Source of the DNA: Planctomycetota bacterium
GTDB lineage: Bacteria > Planctomycetota > Planctomycetia > Planctomycetales > Planctomycetaceae
Assembly: GCA_024278285.1 (NCBI GenBank)
Contig: JAJRTM010000682.1
Location: 1-5,686 of the forward strand
Reading direction: 5' to 3'
Length of the DNA: 5,686 nt
A program made the position numbers and the translations under genes. This document shows, piece by piece, positions 4,236 through 5,686 of this stretch; position 1 is the stretch's first letter; the number at the start of each line of letters is the position of its first letter. Below the pieces are notes generated by a model, which did not search any database, was not told where the DNA came from, and saw only the letters and a program-made list of their open reading frames with translations.

Positions 4236-5384
4236 CTACAGCGAATAAGGCGTGACGATCTTTTCCATCTTGATGATTTCCAGGTGCCGCACTTTTATCT
4301 TTTTCAAAGCACTCATCACATCGTTATCCCAACGATCATCAGCCGTTCCGGAAATGAACCAGTCTGAACCGTTATCTGCCAGAATCATGCCGTATTTCTT
4401 TAACGCTTCCAGTATCACCTGCACCTCAGCAGGGTACTTGGAAATATCGACATCCGCTTTCAACCGAACCCGCATACCCAGGGGCGGCAATAATTCGTTA
4501 TCATCTGAACTGGCCCAGTGACTCGCCGGCGCGACATACGCTCTGCGGGTTTTAGCCAGCGTAAATCTGAGCGCGTGTCGAATTTCTTTCCGTTCGCCAA
4601 CTTCATCGTAACGAACCAACCCCGGAAACACGGGCAACCCCGCCGCATCGGCACTTGTCCAGCCGACAGGCCGTTTTGTATTCGTCTTCAAATTAAATAT
4701 CGCCCCGCTGTCGGCAAGCCATTTTGCTCCCCCTTTTTTCGGGAACGCACGATACAATTCATAGAGCATAAAATTATCGCGATCGACAACAATCGCATGC
4801 CGATCCCCATTTGTTAAAGGCTCTCCTTCAACCGGGGTATCAAACGGAATCGGATACGGTCCCGGATCACTTTCATCGCCATAGGCTTGATATTCAACAG
4901 TGACGCGCGGCTGATCGCCAGGCACAACCACATACGGAATCCCAATGATTCCCCCGCCCCACGTTCCCGAACCAAAATCGGGATGCAGCCGTCCTCCCAG
5001 TCCAATGTAAGCTAAAATGCGGTCTGAATTGGGATCGACCTCTTTTTTAGAAATCTCCTGATTCCACGGATCATCATCAGGAAATGGTCGGAAACCATTC
5101 AAAGAGGCACAAACACCATATTTCGATTTTTCTTTTTCCCGAACCGGTTCCTCTTTTTTCGGCTCTTCCAAAACAACAGCTAACTCAGCCGAAGTATCTG
5201 TTCCAAACACTGCTTCCAGTGCAGGGGAAACCGGGCTGCTGCCTGGAGCTGCCGATTCCTGCTCAGGCTCGTACCAGATCGGTTTCGGATCGGCAGAACT
5301 CCGTTCGGAAACGGAATCACATCCAATCGCAAATATTGCACAAAACGCCATCGCAAACGCTGTTGCTGAAAAGTTATTCCACAT
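4236..5384 (-). CDS. Putative secreted lipoprotein of a conserved unnamed family
   Basis: The protein has 382 residues. ATG 5384 has AGGG (plus-strand CCCT, 5392-5395) at a seven-base spacing. The N-terminus is a hydrophobic segment (FSATAFAMAFCAIFAIG) ending in a lipobox-like AIGC, with Cys22 as the probable lipidated residue. Unusually, there is no positive charge ahead of the hydrophobic stretch. Residues 23-95 are a low-complexity linker rich in Pro, Ser, Glu and Lys, with a charged block EEPKKEEPVREKEKSK (73-88). The globular part (about 96-376) carries well-formed conserved-looking blocks: PWNQEIS (106-112), RLHPDFGSGTWGGG (132-145), GDESDPGPYPIP (169-180), NGDRHAIVVDRDNFMLYELY (192-211), GWTSADAAGLPVFPGLVRYDE (241-261), IRHALRF (268-274) and ADNGSDWFISGTADDRW (336-352). 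I recognise these as a recurrent family of exported bacterial proteins without a secure function, so none is assigned. The gene converges on the LOG gene across the 4001-4235 repeats. Confidence 0.88.
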   Translation of the reverse strand: MWNNFSATAFAMAFCAIFAIGCDSVSERSSADPKPIWYEPEQESAAPGSSPVSPALEAVFGTDTSAELAVVLEEPKKEEPVREKEKSKYGVCASLNGFRPFPDDDPWNQEISKKEVDPNSDRILAYIGLGGRLHPDFGSGTWGGGIIGIPYVVVPGDQPRVTVEYQAYGDESDPGPYPIPFDTPVEGEPLTNGDRHAIVVDRDNFMLYELYRAFPKKGGAKWLADSGAIFNLKTNTKRPVGWTSADAAGLPVFPGLVRYDEVGERKEIRHALRFTLAKTRRAYVAPASHWASSDDNELLPPLGMRVRLKADVDISKYPAEVQVILEALKKYGMILADNGSDWFISGTADDRWDNDVMSALKKIKVRHLEIIKMEKIVTPYSL

Positions 5385-5686
5385 CGTTAAACCCTGAATT
5401 GACGATTATGAAGACGGGATCGAGAGCTTCCGCTTGTCGGATCCACTCCCCTCAAACAAAACTTTTAGACTACACACAGACTCCCAAGATCCTTATGATC
5501 CCTGCCTGTAATTAAATTGATAGAACGCCTGAGTATAGCATACGTATCGTTGTTGCAGATACTTCATTTTCTCAAACTTAACTTCTGATCTATAAAAACG
5601 GTTCTTCCTCTATTTTAATGGCTGAAGATTTGAAAAAGCCACGGATGAACCCAGCACGGCTGGTTTATTCTGATAGCCGTAACCAA
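5385..5686. other. Right-hand intergenic region without a convincing gene
   Basis: Apart from the ribosome binding site of the lipoprotein gene (5392-5395) and the candidate promoter at 5532-5540, no supported feature was found in 5400-5600. The last ~50 bases contain a small hairpin, CCAGC-ACG-GCTGG (5651-5663), and an ACGGCT/AGCCGT pair (5656-5661 and 5675-5680). This arrangement resembles the edge of another dispersed palindromic repeat. A short open frame from ATG 5618 to the window edge (23 codons) has no ribosome binding site. Confidence 0.4.
5532..5540 (-). promoter_or_regulatory. Candidate extended -10 promoter for the lipoprotein gene
   Basis: On the minus strand the sequence reads TGCTATACT, an extended -10 (TGn followed by TATACT, five of six). 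The -35 position 17 bases upstream is poor (ATCTGC), which an extended -10 can tolerate. An 8-bp palindrome, ATACGTAT (5540-5547), abuts it. Use of this promoter would give a leader of about 140 bases before the ATG at 5384. This is a weak to moderate prediction. Confidence 0.35.

Noticed and set aside
5618..5686. Start of a gene running off the right edge (MAEDLKKPRMNPARL...)
   Set aside because: There is no Shine-Dalgarno sequence upstream (the leader is pyrimidine-rich), only 23 codons are visible, and they overlap repeat-like hairpins. It cannot be excluded without more sequence.

Overview
The window most resembles a planctomycete chromosome, with a Gimesia/Rubinisphaera-type relative as the best guess. 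Three things point there: intergenic regions packed with short palindromic repeats (a GTTCCCAAGC/GCTTGGGAAC hairpin, a CCCAGA/TCTGGG hairpin, and GGTACGC/GCGTACC hairpins), a long LOG-family protein with N- and C-terminal extensions, and scattered small regulatory and secreted proteins. This assignment is inferred from recognition of sequence style; no database comparison was made.

Layout from left to right. Positions 1-293 (minus strand) hold the first 97 codons of a gene that runs off the left edge. Its N-terminus resembles the small domain found ahead of HD-GYP or PilZ modules in planctomycete signalling proteins. A divergent intergenic region (294-522) contains two inverted repeats next to the left gene and a near-consensus sigma70-type promoter facing right. 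The -10 box of that promoter lies exactly in the loop of a palindrome. The promoter drives a compact two-gene cassette: a 111-residue protein of unknown family (523-858) and a 170-residue HEPN-like helical protein (855-1367), joined by an ATGA overlap. Converging on this pair is a membrane protein gene with three predicted transmembrane helices (1403-1939, minus). A STAS-domain protein (2186-2545) follows on the plus strand, then a repeat-rich gap (2546-2926), then the LOG-family nucleotide-binding protein (2927-4000). A second repeat-rich gap (4001-4235) separates it from a convergent gene for a putative secreted lipoprotein (4236-5384, minus). The last 300 bases hold a candidate promoter for that gene and no convincing coding sequence.

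The only genes that clearly work together are the 523-858 and 855-1367 pair. Their dedicated promoter with a built-in operator-like palindrome, small size, translational coupling and HEPN-like second product have the layout of a toxin-antitoxin or defence cassette, but no canonical partner fold (MNT nucleotidyltransferase or helix-turn-helix) is visible. This is the best candidate in the window for an undescribed system. The other genes look like independent housekeeping or signalling units separated by repeats.
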